A stretch of DNA of 64,000 nt from Rhodospirillales bacterium (GCA_014324045.1 JACOMY010000001.1:1-64000); one strand, 5' to 3'; positions 27,603 through 37,067 are shown, counted from the first letter of the stretch. Translations and numbers: made by a program. Notes: a model not told the origin generated them from the letters alone.

Positions 27603-29015
27603 CTAGATCGCTTGTATATCCTGCGGTTCGAGAGCCTGCAAAGTCTTGAGGAAGGACTGGCGCCAGGCGTTGATGTCGTGGCGATGCACATCTTGCAGCA
27701 AGGCTTGGTGACGCTCTATGCGTTCCGCCAACGGCATGGCGAGGGCGCGCATCAAGGTGTCGGCCATCTGCTCCTCGTCGTAGGGATTGACGATCAGGGC
27801 CTGTGTCATGGTCTCGGCGGCGCCGGCGAAGCGCGAGAGGACCAGGACGCCCGGGTCTTGAGGCTCTTGGGCGGCGATGTACTCCTTGGCGACCAGATTC
27901 ATGCCGTCGCGTAAGGGAGTGACCAGGCCAATTCGGCTGACTCGAAAGATCCCGGCCAGGATGGCACGGCCGACGTTGCGGTGGATATAGCGGATCGGCG
28001 TCCAGTCGAACTCGCTGAAGTTGCCGTTGATTTCTCCAGAAAGCTGTTCCAGTTCCCGGCGCAGCTCGGCGTAAGCCTCCACCTTCTCTCGGCTGGGCGG
28101 GGTAATCTGCATCAATGTGACCCGGCCGAAGGCCTGCAGGTTCTTGTCGCGCTCCGCTTCCAGCATCTCCAGCAGGCTGCGGAAGGCGTGGAAGCGGTTG
28201 GGCAAGCCTTTAGAGTAGTCCAGGCGGTCGGCGCCGACGATCTGGGTGTGGTTCTGATTGCGCTGGCGCATGCGGCGCATGGCCTTGCTGCCCTCGCGGC
28301 TGTCGGCCATGGCCTGGAAGCTCTGAACGTCGATGCCGATGGGGAAGACCTTGACCGTCAGCTTGCGGCCGCGGACCGAGACCCTGTTCTCGTCGACCCG
28401 CTGGCCGCCGATCTCCTCGCGGACATAGCGAACGAAGTTCCGTCGGTCGGCCTGGGTCTGAAAGCCGATCAAGTCGTAGGCGAAGAGGCTGCGCACCAGC
28501 CACTCGTGGCCGGGTACGGCCTGTATGACCTGCGGCGGCGGCCAGGGGATATGCAGGAAGAAGCCCATCTTCTGTTGGCAGCCGCGCTTACGCAGTTCGG
28601 CGCCGATGGGCAAGAAGTGGTAATCGTGCACCCAGATGATCTCGTGTCCGTCCAGCTTCGGCAGCAACCGGTCGGCAAAGGCGCAGTTCACCCGGCGGTA
28701 GCCGCGGAAGAAGTTGCGCGCGAAATCCGCCAGGTCCAGGCGAAAATGAAAACTGGGCCAGAGGACGGAGTTGGAGAAACCGAGATAGTATTCGTCGAAA
28801 TCTTCCTGTGTCAGGTCGGCGGTTACATAGCGCACGTTGTTGCGCGAGTAGGTCGATGGCGCCTTCACCGGCCCCTCGGCGATCTTGCCGCTCCAGCCGA
28901 ACCAGACGCCGCCGGCTTCTGCAAGGGCATCGCCCAGGGCAACGGCCAGGCCGCCTGCACTGCCTTGCGCGCGCGGCAGTGCGACGCGGTTGGAGATGAC
29001 GACTAGCCGGTTCAT
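27603..29015 (-). CDS. otsA: Trehalose-6-phosphate synthase OtsA
   Basis: GT20 retaining glycosyltransferase that joins UDP-glucose and glucose-6-phosphate. The 470-residue protein starts MNRLVVISNRVALPR and shows the conserved IIWVHDYHFLPIG, VGADRLDYSKGLPNRFHAF and TPLRDGMNLVAKEYIAAQ motifs. ATG 29015 overlaps the stop of the upstream GH15 gene (ATGA), so the two are coupled. An in-frame extension reaches 29618, but it runs through the GH15 gene and is not coding. Supplies trehalose as osmo- and desiccation protectant; UDP-glucose can come from galU in this window. Confidence 0.95.
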   Translation of the reverse strand: MNRLVVISNRVALPRAQGSAGGLAVALGDALAEAGGVWFGWSGKIAEGPVKAPSTYSRNNVRYVTADLTQEDFDEYYLGFSNSVLWPSFHFRLDLADFARNFFRGYRRVNCAFADRLLPKLDGHEIIWVHDYHFLPIGAELRKRGCQQKMGFFLHIPWPPPQVIQAVPGHEWLVRSLFAYDLIGFQTQADRRNFVRYVREEIGGQRVDENRVSVRGRKLTVKVFPIGIDVQSFQAMADSREGSKAMRRMRQRNQNHTQIVGADRLDYSKGLPNRFHAFRSLLEMLEAERDKNLQAFGRVTLMQITPPSREKVEAYAELRRELEQLSGEINGNFSEFDWTPIRYIHRNVGRAILAGIFRVSRIGLVTPLRDGMNLVAKEYIAAQEPQDPGVLVLSRFAGAAETMTQALIVNPYDEEQMADTLMRALAMPLAERIERHQALLQDVHRHDINAWRQSFLKTLQALEPQDIQAI

Positions 29016-30829
29016 GTCATACTCTCCCAGGGGCGGCTCAAACGCACTGCGCCGTTGATGATCCCAACCATGGAGTAGGTCTGTGGAAAATTGCCCCACA
29101 AGGCACCGGTCTTGGGGTCGATGTCCTCCGACAGCAGTCCCAGATGGTTGCGGTTTGCCAGTATGGCTTCGAAGATCTCGCGTGCTTTTTCGCGCCGACC
29201 GACGCGCGCAAGCGCATCGATTCGCCAGAAGGTACAGGCATTGAAGGCGGTCTCCGGTGCACCGAAGTCGTCCGGCGCCTTGTAACGGTACATATGGTAG
29301 CCGCTTGCCAGTTCGCGTTCGACCGCCTCCAAAGTGGAGAGGAAACGCGGGTCGTCGGCGGGCAGAAAGCCGACCTCTGCCATCAGCAACACGCTGGCGT
29401 CCAGATCTTCGCCGTCGAAGCTCTCGACGAAGGCGCGCCGCCGATCGTTCCAGCAGCGTTCGACGATGGTTCGATGGATCGTCTTGGCGCGGTCGGCCCA
29501 GAAGGCTGCGCGCGCCGAGAGCCCCAAAAACTGCGCTACCTTGCCGAGCCGGTCGCAGGCGGCCCAGCAAAGCAGGGTGGAAGAGGTATGGACCCGGGCG
29601 CGGGTGCGCAGTTCCCACAGACCGGCGTCGGGCTGATCGTGTACCGCGAAGGCCCGGTCGCCGACGCTTTCTAGACGATGAAACTCGGTAATGCCGGGGC
29701 GGCGGAAGAGGCGATGGTCCAGAAAGGCCTGCGACGCCGCCAAAACGACATTGCCGTAGACATCGTGCTGGCGATGCTCGTGGGCTTGGTTACCGCGTCT
29801 GACCGGTCCCATGCCGCGGTAGCCGTCCAGAGTCGTGACGATCTCTTCGGTCAGGATGCGCTCGCGCCCGACGCCGAAGACCGGCTGCAGGATAGCGTCG
29901 CCCGCATCCTGCACTATGTCTGAGAGGTAGACCATGTAGTCTTCCATGGTCGCGACCTCGGCTAGACTGTTCAGCGCCCGCACCACGAAAAAAGCGTCGC
30001 GCAGCCAGCAGAAGCGATAGTCCCAGCTGCGCCCGCTGTTGGCGAACTCCGGCACCGAGGTGGTGAGGGCGGCTACGATGGCCCCGGTATCCTCGACCAC
30101 GCAGAGCTTCAGGGTAATGGCGGCGCGGATCACCGCATCTTGCCATTCCAGCGGCAACGCCAGGCGGCGGATCCAGGTGCGCCAGTAATCGGCCGTTTTC
30201 TCCTCGAACTCGCGGGCGACCTCGGCAGCGTTGCGCTCCAGAGTCTCGTCCGGTCCCAGGATCAAGTCGTAGGGGCGATCGACCAGGAAAGTCGTTTCGT
30301 GCAGTAGATAGTCGATGGGCGCATTGGTGGTCAGCCGCAAGGTGTTCACGCTGTTGACGAAGCGGATGTGGTTGGAGCCGTGGGTCAGATGTGGCTCCTC
30401 AGCCCCCCAACAGAACTGCGGTCTCAGCGAGATCTGTACCCGAGGATTACCCTCGATCGGTCGAATCCGGCGCACCAGCATCAAGGGCCGGAAGGCGCGC
30501 CCGCGAGCGATGAAACGGGGCGCAAAGTCGATGATTTCCAGAACCTGGCGCTGCCGGTCGGTGAGGCGTGTACAGAGGATCGCCGTGTTGTGCCGATAGC
30601 TCTGCTCGACGGCAACCTGATGTTCCAGGCGGATGGAGAAGTGGCCGCGTGGGCTGTTCGGGGCCAGCAAGCGGTTGAAGACAGGGTCACCGTCAACCCG
30701 CGGCAGACAGGACCAAACCACACTGGCGTGCTTGTCGACAAGGGCGGAGATGGCGAGGTTACCGATCACGCCCAGGTCGAGGTTGTTCGCTTGGGTAAGG
30801 TCGTTGTCGTCAGAAAGCGTCCAATCCAT
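29012..30829 (-). CDS. GH15 family glycoside hydrolase (glucoamylase/trehalase-like)
   Basis: 605 residues. The N-terminal part (LGVIGNLAISALVDKHASVV) is the beta-sandwich start of bacterial GH15 enzymes. The catalytic (alpha/alpha)6 barrel has GRSWDYRFCWLRDAFFV, then GLLSEDIDP with a catalytic acid, and WGNFPQTYSM. The family includes glucoamylases and mycobacterial-type trehalases. Linkage with otsA (4-base overlap) and otsB suggests trehalose turnover or a maltodextrin link, but the substrate is not shown. ATG 30829 (MDWTLSDDND) was chosen over an upstream start. Confidence 0.9.
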   Translation of the reverse strand: MDWTLSDDNDLTQANNLDLGVIGNLAISALVDKHASVVWSCLPRVDGDPVFNRLLAPNSPRGHFSIRLEHQVAVEQSYRHNTAILCTRLTDRQRQVLEIIDFAPRFIARGRAFRPLMLVRRIRPIEGNPRVQISLRPQFCWGAEEPHLTHGSNHIRFVNSVNTLRLTTNAPIDYLLHETTFLVDRPYDLILGPDETLERNAAEVAREFEEKTADYWRTWIRRLALPLEWQDAVIRAAITLKLCVVEDTGAIVAALTTSVPEFANSGRSWDYRFCWLRDAFFVVRALNSLAEVATMEDYMVYLSDIVQDAGDAILQPVFGVGRERILTEEIVTTLDGYRGMGPVRRGNQAHEHRQHDVYGNVVLAASQAFLDHRLFRRPGITEFHRLESVGDRAFAVHDQPDAGLWELRTRARVHTSSTLLCWAACDRLGKVAQFLGLSARAAFWADRAKTIHRTIVERCWNDRRRAFVESFDGEDLDASVLLMAEVGFLPADDPRFLSTLEAVERELASGYHMYRYKAPDDFGAPETAFNACTFWRIDALARVGRREKAREIFEAILANRNHLGLLSEDIDPKTGALWGNFPQTYSMVGIINGAVRLSRPWESMT

Positions 30830-31212
30830 GGCGCAGACTCTAAACCAAGACGCTACCAAGCGAAATCGTTTGCGACCTTTCCTAGCCTGAAGGGTGAGGG
30901 CCGGTCCTGGGAATTCTAGGTGTCAGACCTGATAACCGACAGTAGATGTTAGCGGCGCGATTGCAGCGAGGGAGTTGTGAGCAAGCTTGTCATATCCAGA
31001 GGCGATGGGTGTGCAGTGCTTAAGGCGCCCGACCGTGAGTTCGATGGCATTGTGCCGTCGCTAGAGGCCGTTTTCGGTAGAAGAAGATCGAGCGGCATGC
31101 TTTCCAGTGCCGCTCGGGTCTTGGGCGGCGTTCGGAGCAACACCAGGATCTTCGATCCAGCGGCTTGCCCCCAGTAGCCCGCATTTTGTGAGGCCAGACA
31201 GCAGAATCGCTG
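30830..31212. other. Gap between otsB and the GH15 gene
   Basis: A 66-codon plus-strand frame at 30977-31177 starts with GTG behind a GAGGGAG sequence (MSKLVISRGDG...) and is unlike any family I know. It runs against the flanking minus-strand genes and is probably a relic or chance. No terminator is clear. Confidence 0.35.
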
Positions 31213-31914
31213 TTAGGACGCCTGCCGTACTAGCCAATCGCGGAAGTCCTCGGCCCGCTCGAGCCGGATCGCGGCAGCGCTGGGCGGCGGTCCGATCCGA
31301 ACTCCCAGTCCGCCGAGCTCCTGCACCGCCTTGATTCCGTCCTCGTCGGTGCAGTCGTCGCCTACAAAGAGCGGCCGGAGGCCGAGAAAGGGGGGCGTGG
31401 TCATAAGCCGTCGCACTGCTGTCCCCTTGTGAATTCCCTTGGCTTTCACTTCGAGGACGCAGTGTCCCTCAAGCAGGCAGAGACCGTCGTTCTCGGCGAC
31501 CGAGGCGAGGAGGCTTTGGCGGCAACCTTCGGCCAAGTCCGGCCGCGCCCGTGTGTGGAGAGCCAGCGCATGGCCCTTGTCTTCAACCAGGATGCCTGCG
31601 TTATTGCATTCGATTTCCCGCATGATGCTCCGCAGGCGGGACAAATCGGCGGAGAGGTTGCTATCCTCCCGGCGGCCGTCCGCCAGCCGCAACTCTTGCC
31701 CATGCACGCCGGCCGCGGCCAGTTCGAGCGGTGCTAGGAAAGTGTCCAGCTCGGCAATGGGGCGCCCGCTGACCAAGGCCAGCGCCTGGCCGCATCGAGC
31801 CGCCACGCTACCCAAGGCCGCCTTGATTGGGCTTTCCAGAACCACCGCGTCCGGGGTCGGCGCAATGTCAACCAGGGTTCCATCGAAGTCTAGGAAGAGG
31901 GCCCAATCGGACAT
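31213..31914 (-). CDS. otsB: Trehalose-6-phosphate phosphatase OtsB
   Basis: HAD phosphatase that releases trehalose from trehalose-6-phosphate. Motif I is LFLDFDGTLVDIAPTP, motif II ALVSGRPIAELD and the late motif PLFVGDDCTDEDGIKA, all of OtsB type. I start at ATG 31914 (MSDWALFLDF), giving 233 residues, slightly short; the frame extends upstream (RAAAQSLPDD) and a TTG or similar start near 31950 is possible. It is upstream of the GH15-otsA pair on the same strand, 383 bp away. Confidence 0.9.
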   Translation of the reverse strand: MSDWALFLDFDGTLVDIAPTPDAVVLESPIKAALGSVAARCGQALALVSGRPIAELDTFLAPLELAAAGVHGQELRLADGRREDSNLSADLSRLRSIMREIECNNAGILVEDKGHALALHTRARPDLAEGCRQSLLASVAENDGLCLLEGHCVLEVKAKGIHKGTAVRRLMTTPPFLGLRPLFVGDDCTDEDGIKAVQELGGLGVRIGPPPSAAAIRLERAEDFRDWLVRQAS

Positions 31915-32097
31915 ATCGTCCGGAAGGCTTTGGGCCGCAGCGCGCAGCGTCAAGAGAGCAATAGAGTCCTTAATTCTCTTGCCGTCGCACTGTCGACGCC
32001 GACGGCCGGCAGACGTTAATCTTGTCCATCCTTGCGGAGGACCGGACATAGCTGCCGGTCCGGACGCTTTACAAGAGAAAAACAGGATCCTCCCTTT

Positions 32098-33075
32098 ATG
32101 AGTAATACGGGGAATGAGTTTCTCGTCCTTTCGGACGCCGAGATGGAGCGCATGGCGGTCTCACAGGAAGACATCGTGACGGCGATCGAAGGCGCGATCC
32201 GGGCCGAAGCCAGGGGCGATGTCTGGACCGCGCCGAAATCGGCAGTGCTGCCCGGCGACGGCCGCTACATCATGACCACGCTCTCAGCCAGCGATAGCCC
32301 GGGCTTCACGGTCACCAAGTCGGTCATGGTCAGCCCGTGCAATCCTCAACGTGGTCTGCCGAGTATCGACGGCAGTATCGTCCTGCACGACAGCGAAACC
32401 GGGGCCTTGAAGGCCGTCCTGCAGGCCGGCTGGGTGACCGCGGTCCGCACTGCCGGTTTGAGCGCCGTGGTGGCCAGACGCCTCGCCAATCCGAAGGCAC
32501 GAAGTGTTGCCTTCATCGGCTGCGGGGTGCAGGCGCGCAGTCATCTTGCCGCCTTTCGGGCGCTCTTCCCCTTGGAGGAGGTGCGCGCTTTCGGGCGTGG
32601 GCCGGGCAACCGCAAGCGTCTCTGTGCCCTGGCGGAGGAGCACCGCCTTTCCGCGCAGGATTGTACGACACCGCGCGAGGCGCTGGAGGGGGCCGATCTA
32701 GTGGTGAGCTCGGTCACGCTCTCGTTCGAGTCGGAGCCCTTCTTGGATGCGGCCTGGCTAAAACCCGGTGCCTTCGCCACCGTCACCGATGCCGCAACGC
32801 CCTGGCATTCGGCAAGTCTCTCGGCCTTCGACGCCATCGTCATCGACGATAGGGCACAGGAGCGGGCGAGCGGGAAGAAGATGGTTCCGTCGAATCTGGT
32901 CGCCGGCGATTGCAAGGATCTGGTTGTCGGCAGCTTGGATCTGCGCTTTCGGCCCGACCGGCGCACGGCATTCGTCTTCCGCGGGCTCGCCATCGGCGAC
33001 TTTGCTCTGGCCTGCTTGGCCTATCGCCGGGCAAACGAAACCGGTGCCGGAAAACGCCTGTCGATGGGGGCTTGA
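32098..33075 (+). CDS. Ornithine cyclodeaminase / mu-crystallin family protein
   Basis: 325 residues. The family includes ornithine cyclodeaminase, ketimine reductases and amino-acid dehydrogenases that use NAD(P)H. The Rossmann core is VAFIGCGVQARSHLAAFRAL and the substrate loop GDGRYIMTTLSAS. SIDGSIVLHDSETGALKAVL is typical. The reaction cannot be fixed from sequence alone. The last 39 codons and the following leader are duplicated 2,555 bp downstream (35514-35630), where they form a dead fragment. It is the upstream border of the FkbM array. Confidence 0.85.
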   Translation: MSNTGNEFLVLSDAEMERMAVSQEDIVTAIEGAIRAEARGDVWTAPKSAVLPGDGRYIMTTLSASDSPGFTVTKSVMVSPCNPQRGLPSIDGSIVLHDSETGALKAVLQAGWVTAVRTAGLSAVVARRLANPKARSVAFIGCGVQARSHLAAFRALFPLEEVRAFGRGPGNRKRLCALAEEHRLSAQDCTTPREALEGADLVVSSVTLSFESEPFLDAAWLKPGAFATVTDAATPWHSASLSAFDAIVIDDRAQERASGKKMVPSNLVAGDCKDLVVGSLDLRFRPDRRTAFVFRGLAIGDFALACLAYRRANETGAGKRLSMGA

Positions 33076-33188
33076 CAGAAGATCCCGCTGCTTGCCTAAT
33101 TGGTTCCGGACGCCGAGGCGGGAGCTTTACACCGAGCATGTCGTCGAAGTACTAAGCTTTGTACCCGATTGCATGAAATAGAGGTCCT

Positions 33189-34280
33189 ATGGTCAGCACT
33201 TCCGACATTTGCGATGCTCTGGCGCTCTTGACCCCGGTCGAGATCGCAGATCTCGCCAAGATTCGCGTCGGCCGGCAGGATGGCGATGGCGGCTATGTCA
33301 TGGCCGACCGTTTCCGTCCCGGCCAGAAGGTCTATAGCTACGGTGTCTCGGACGAGGTGACCTTCGATCTCGATATGGCCGAACGCGGGCTGGAGGTCTT
33401 TCTCTACGATCATACCATTGCCAGGCTGGTCCAGGACCATCCCCGCTTTCACTTTCGGCGCGAGGGAATCTCCGACAGCAACAAGCCGGACAAAAACCTC
33501 TTCACCTTGGAGCATCACATCGCCGAGAACGGTCATACCGACAGCGACATGATCTTGAAGATGGATGTGGAGGGGTCTGAGTGGCCCCTCCTGCGGGCTA
33601 TCGATCCCGCAGTCTTGACCCGCTTCGAGCAGATTACAATGGAACTGCATCGGATCTCGGACATTGATCACCCGAAATTCTGCCAGTATTTCGCGCCTGC
33701 GATGGAGAAGTTGCGGCAGCATTTCCACCTCTTTCATGTGCATGCGAACAACATAGCACCCATCCGCAGCGTGGTAGGTCTGCCGGTTCCCCCGCTCTTG
33801 GAGATCTCGCTCCTACGGAAGGACTTGAGCGCGACGGCACCTTGGCAAACCGTGATCCCCAGTGCGCTTGACGCCGCCAACGAGCGCGGGCGCCCAGACC
33901 ATGTCTTGAGCTTCTTCCCCTTTCTTCCCCGAGATCTGGAGCCAGCGGCACTCTACAACGAGATCCTGGCGGCTGTTCAGCGGGCTACCGCCGCGGCCAA
34001 TCCAAGGGCCACCAACAGGGCCACATGGGCCGCCCAGGTCCTGAAAAACGTAAAGCCCGGGCTCTACAAGAACAGCAAAGTGCGCAAGCTGACCCAAGCG
34101 CTCTATGAAGTACGGCCAGAACTTGAAGGCAAGGAAGAGGAGACTCTTCAAGAGATCCTTGACCGCGTCCTATTGCCGGAGAACGATCCGGATGCGGTGC
34201 GCGAGAAGATTCGGAAGGCCCTGCGCAAATCGCCACAAGTCTCCCGCTACAACCGGATGCAGTCCGTCGCTGTTAGCTGA
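33189..34280 (+). CDS. FkbM-like SAM methyltransferase, array copy 1
   Basis: 363 residues. KVYSYGVSDEVTFDLDMAER and the acidic motif MILKMDVEGSEW mark the FkbM-type methyltransferase fold, used to methylate sugars or polyketides. DLSATAPWQTVIPSALD and FFPFLPRDLEPAALYNEIL follow. The C-terminal third is a helical region ending EKIRKALRKSPQVSRYNRM. Starts at ATG 33189 behind GAGG. First of three tandem homologues; the N-terminal two thirds are nearly identical among them while the C-termini differ. Low-expression signal or substrate unknown; no sugar-biosynthesis genes are adjacent. Confidence 0.75.
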   Translation: MVSTSDICDALALLTPVEIADLAKIRVGRQDGDGGYVMADRFRPGQKVYSYGVSDEVTFDLDMAERGLEVFLYDHTIARLVQDHPRFHFRREGISDSNKPDKNLFTLEHHIAENGHTDSDMILKMDVEGSEWPLLRAIDPAVLTRFEQITMELHRISDIDHPKFCQYFAPAMEKLRQHFHLFHVHANNIAPIRSVVGLPVPPLLEISLLRKDLSATAPWQTVIPSALDAANERGRPDHVLSFFPFLPRDLEPAALYNEILAAVQRATAAANPRATNRATWAAQVLKNVKPGLYKNSKVRKLTQALYEVRPELEGKEEETLQEILDRVLLPENDPDAVREKIRKALRKSPQVSRYNRMQSVAVS

Positions 34281-34332
34281 GCTACCTGCGAGCGGCCCGA
34301 GACGGTGAAACCGATTACATGAAAGAGAAGCC

Positions 34333-35202
34333 ATGCCCAGCACTTCCGACATTTTCGACGCTCTGGAGCTCTTGACCCCGGTCGAGATCACAGATCTCGC
34401 CAAGATTCGCATCGGCCGGCATGGCGACGGCGGCTATGTCATGGCCGACCGTTTCCGTCCTGGCCAGAAGGTCTATAGCTACGGTGTCTCCCACGAGATA
34501 ACCTTCGATCTCGATTTGGCCGAACGCGGGCTGGAGATCTTTCTCTACGATCCTAACATTGCCGATCTGGTCCAAGATCATCCCCGCTTTCGCTTTCGGC
34601 GCGAGGGAATCTCCGGCAGCAACAGGCCGGACGAAGATCTCTTCACCTTGGAGCATCACATCGCCGAGAACGGTCATACCGACGGCGACATGATCTTGAA
34701 GATGGACGTGGAGGGGTCTGAGTGGCCCTTCCTGCTGGCTATCGATCCCGCAGTCTTGACCCGCTTCGAGCAGATTACCATGGAACTACATCGGATCTGG
34801 TATCTTGATCAACCGGAATTCTACCAGTGCTTCCGCCCGGTGATGGAGAAGTTGCGGGAGCATTTCCACCTCTTTCATGTGCATGCGAACAACGTACAAC
34901 CCATCCGCAGCGTGTCAGGTCTGCCGATTCCCCAGACCTTGGAGATCTCGCTCCTACGGAAGGACTTGAGCGCGACGGCACCTTGGCAAACCGTGATCCC
35001 CAGTGCGCTTGATGCCATCAACCACAGGCGCAGGCGCGCAGACCACGTCTTGAACTTCTTCCCCTTTCTTCCTCGAGATCTGGAGCCAGCGGCACTAAAA
35101 CGGGAGATCCTGGCGGCTATGCAGCGGGCCAACAGCGAGTATCATCCAAAACAGCAAAAGGTCACGCCAAAAATGGAGAGGCTTACACGCGCCGCAAAGT
35201 GA
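34333..35202 (+). CDS. FkbM-like SAM methyltransferase, array copy 2 (shortened)
   Basis: 289 residues, homologous to copy 1 from MPSTSDIFDALELLTPVEIT through MILKMDVEGSEWPFLLAID. The offset from copy 1 is about 1,144 bp. It ends early (KMERLTRAAK) because the DNA corresponding to the helical C-terminal third of copies 1 and 3 is deleted and the frame has shifted. The catalytic part is complete, so it could be active, but the tail is missing. The leader AAAGAGAAGCC resembles those of the sister copies. Confidence 0.7.
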   Translation: MPSTSDIFDALELLTPVEITDLAKIRIGRHGDGGYVMADRFRPGQKVYSYGVSHEITFDLDLAERGLEIFLYDPNIADLVQDHPRFRFRREGISGSNRPDEDLFTLEHHIAENGHTDGDMILKMDVEGSEWPFLLAIDPAVLTRFEQITMELHRIWYLDQPEFYQCFRPVMEKLREHFHLFHVHANNVQPIRSVSGLPIPQTLEISLLRKDLSATAPWQTVIPSALDAINHRRRRADHVLNFFPFLPRDLEPAALKREILAAMQRANSEYHPKQQKVTPKMERLTRAAK

Positions 35203-35513
35203 TCCTGGAAGAAAAGATGCAGTCCTTTGCCGTTAGCCGAGCTACCTGCGTGCGGCCCGAGACGGTGAAGGCCTATCGGCGGTAGCTGCGCCGTCCACGT
35301 CGGCCCCGACCCACCCACTACCGGCGAAGCGCGCCTCTGCATTACCGCTGGTCACTCTTTCGGTTGCTGCCGTTACTCCGGTTGGGTGGCTTTTTGCCCT
35401 GCGGATGGCGCCTCGGTAAGGTACTTATCTATCTCCGCGCTCAGGACGCGTCCGGACAGGGGTTTCGTCAACTCGGATGGACAGAAAATTCCGTTCTTGC
35501 TGAACAGATTACA
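35203..35513. other. Duplicated 3' flank of the array and junction spacer
   Basis: 35220-35457 repeats the sequence found at 36840-37080, downstream of copy 3, up to the 3' end of the TIGR02444 gene. After about 35457 some 57 bases match neither side and lead into the ocd-tail copy at 35514. This is the joint of a 2.56-kb tandem duplication. Confidence 0.75.
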
Positions 35514-35630
35514 CGGCGCACGGCATTCGTCTTCCGCGGGCTCGCCATCGGCGACTTTGCGCTGGCCTGCTTGGCCTATCGCCGGGCAAACGAAACCGCT
35601 ATCGGACAGCGCCTGTCGATGGGGGCTTGA
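35514..35630 (+). pseudogene. Duplicated 3' end of the ornithine cyclodeaminase gene
   Basis: Encodes RTAFVFRGLAIGDFALACLA and the final LSMGA, as at 32959-33075, but lacks everything upstream. The homology continues through the stop codon into the leader of FkbM copy 3 at a constant offset of about 2,555 bp. It is a by-product of the segmental duplication, not a gene. Confidence 0.9.
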
Positions 35631-35742
35631 CCGAAGATCCCGCTGCTTGCTCTATTAGTCCCGGACGCCGAGGCTGGAGCTTTACACTGAGCATGCCGTC
35701 GAAGTACTAAGCTTTGTACCCAATGGCATGAAAGAGAGGCCC

Positions 35743-36906
35743 GTGGTCAGCACTTCCGAGGTCAGCACTTCCGACATTTTCGACGCTCTGGCGCTCTTGA
35801 CCCCGGTCGAGATCACAGATCTCGCCAAGGTTCGCGTCGGCCGGCAGGATGGCGACGGCGGTTATGTCATGGCCGACCGTTTCCGTCCCGACCAGAAGGT
35901 CTATAGCTACGGTGTCTCCGACGAGATGACCTTCGATCTCGATTTGGCCGAACGCGGGCTGGAGAGCTTTCTCTACGACTATACCATTGCCAGGCTGGTC
36001 CAGGATCATCCCCGCTTTCGCTTTCGGCGCGAGGGAATCTCCGGCAGCAACAAGCCGAACAAAAAAGTCTTCACCTTGGAGCATCACATCGCCGAGAACG
36101 GTCATACCGACGGCGACATGATCTTGAAGATGGACGTGGAGGGGGCTGAGTGGGACGTCCTGCGGACTATCGATCCCGCAGTCTTGACCCGCTTCGAGCA
36201 GATTATAATGGAACTGCATCGGATCTGGCACCTTGATCGACCGGAATTCTACCAGTGCTTCTGCCCGGCGATGGAGAAGTTGCGGGAGCATTTCCACCTC
36301 TTTCATGTGCATGCGAACAATGCAGGACCCATCCGCAGCCTGTCAGATCTGCCGGTTGCCTCGCCCTTGGAGATCTCGCTCCTACGGAAGGACTTGAGCG
36401 CGACGGCACCTTGGCAAACGATTATCCCTAGTGCGCTTGACGCCGCCAACAGCAGGGCCGCGCGCCCAGACCATGTCTTGAATTTCTTCCCCTTTCTTCC
36501 GCAAGGGCTGGAGCCAGCGGCACTAAAACGGGAGAGCCTGGCGTCTATTCGGCGGGCCAATATCGGTGTCTTGCAAAGACTGCACAAGGTCAAGCGCGGG
36601 GCTTACATGCGCCGCAATGTGGTCCTGCTGGCCCAACAACTCTATAGCGCGTGTCCAGAACTTGCGGACAACGAAGAGCAGACGCTTCAAGAGATCCGTA
36701 ACTGTTTGCTGTTGCCAGGAGACGATCCGGATGCGGTACTGGAAAAGATTCGAAAGACCCTACGCAAGGCGAAGGAAAACAGCCTGAAGGAGGAGATTGA
36801 TCGGCTCTATCGCCACAAGCCTCCCGCTACAACCGGATGCAGTCCGTCGCCGTTAGCCGAGCTACCTTGCGAGCGGCCCGAGACGGTGAAGGCCTATCGG
36901 CGGTAG
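35743..36906 (+). CDS. FkbM-like SAM methyltransferase, array copy 3
   Basis: 387 residues. Same fold as copies 1 and 2 (KVYSYGVSDEMTFDLDLAER, MILKMDVEGAEWDVL). The acidic motif has Ala-Glu where the sisters have Ser-Glu. I place the start at GTG 35743, homologous to the ATG of copy 1 and preceded by GAGAGG; ATG 35728 is an alternative. A 15-bp tandem duplication after the start gives VSTSEVSTSD. The tail reads through shared 3' DNA in another frame than copy 1, ending in ERPETVKAYRR. Confidence 0.72.
   Translation: MVSTSEVSTSDIFDALALLTPVEITDLAKVRVGRQDGDGGYVMADRFRPDQKVYSYGVSDEMTFDLDLAERGLESFLYDYTIARLVQDHPRFRFRREGISGSNKPNKKVFTLEHHIAENGHTDGDMILKMDVEGAEWDVLRTIDPAVLTRFEQIIMELHRIWHLDRPEFYQCFCPAMEKLREHFHLFHVHANNAGPIRSLSDLPVASPLEISLLRKDLSATAPWQTIIPSALDAANSRAARPDHVLNFFPFLPQGLEPAALKRESLASIRRANIGVLQRLHKVKRGAYMRRNVVLLAQQLYSACPELADNEEQTLQEIRNCLLLPGDDPDAVLEKIRKTLRKAKENSLKEEIDRLYRHKPPATTGCSPSPLAELPCERPETVKAYRR
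35746..35775 (+). repeat. 15-bp tandem duplication at the start of FkbM copy 3
   Basis: GTCAGCACTTCCGAG (35746) and GTCAGCACTTCCGAC (35761) are adjacent; one mismatch; in frame; absent from copies 1 and 2, so it arose after the gene duplication. Confidence 0.9.
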
Positions 36907-37067
36907 CTGCGCCGTCCACGTCGGCCCCGACCCACCCACTACCGGCGAAGCGCGCCTCTGCATTACCGCTGCCTTGGTCACTCTTTCGGTTGCTGCCGTT
37001 ACTCCGGTTGGGTGACTTTTTGGCCCCTCGGATGGCGCCTCGGTAAGGTACTTGTTCATCTCCGCGC

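Noticed and set aside
29016-29618. N-terminal extension of OtsA
   Set aside because: It overlaps the GH15 gene in another frame; family members start at MNRLVVISNR.
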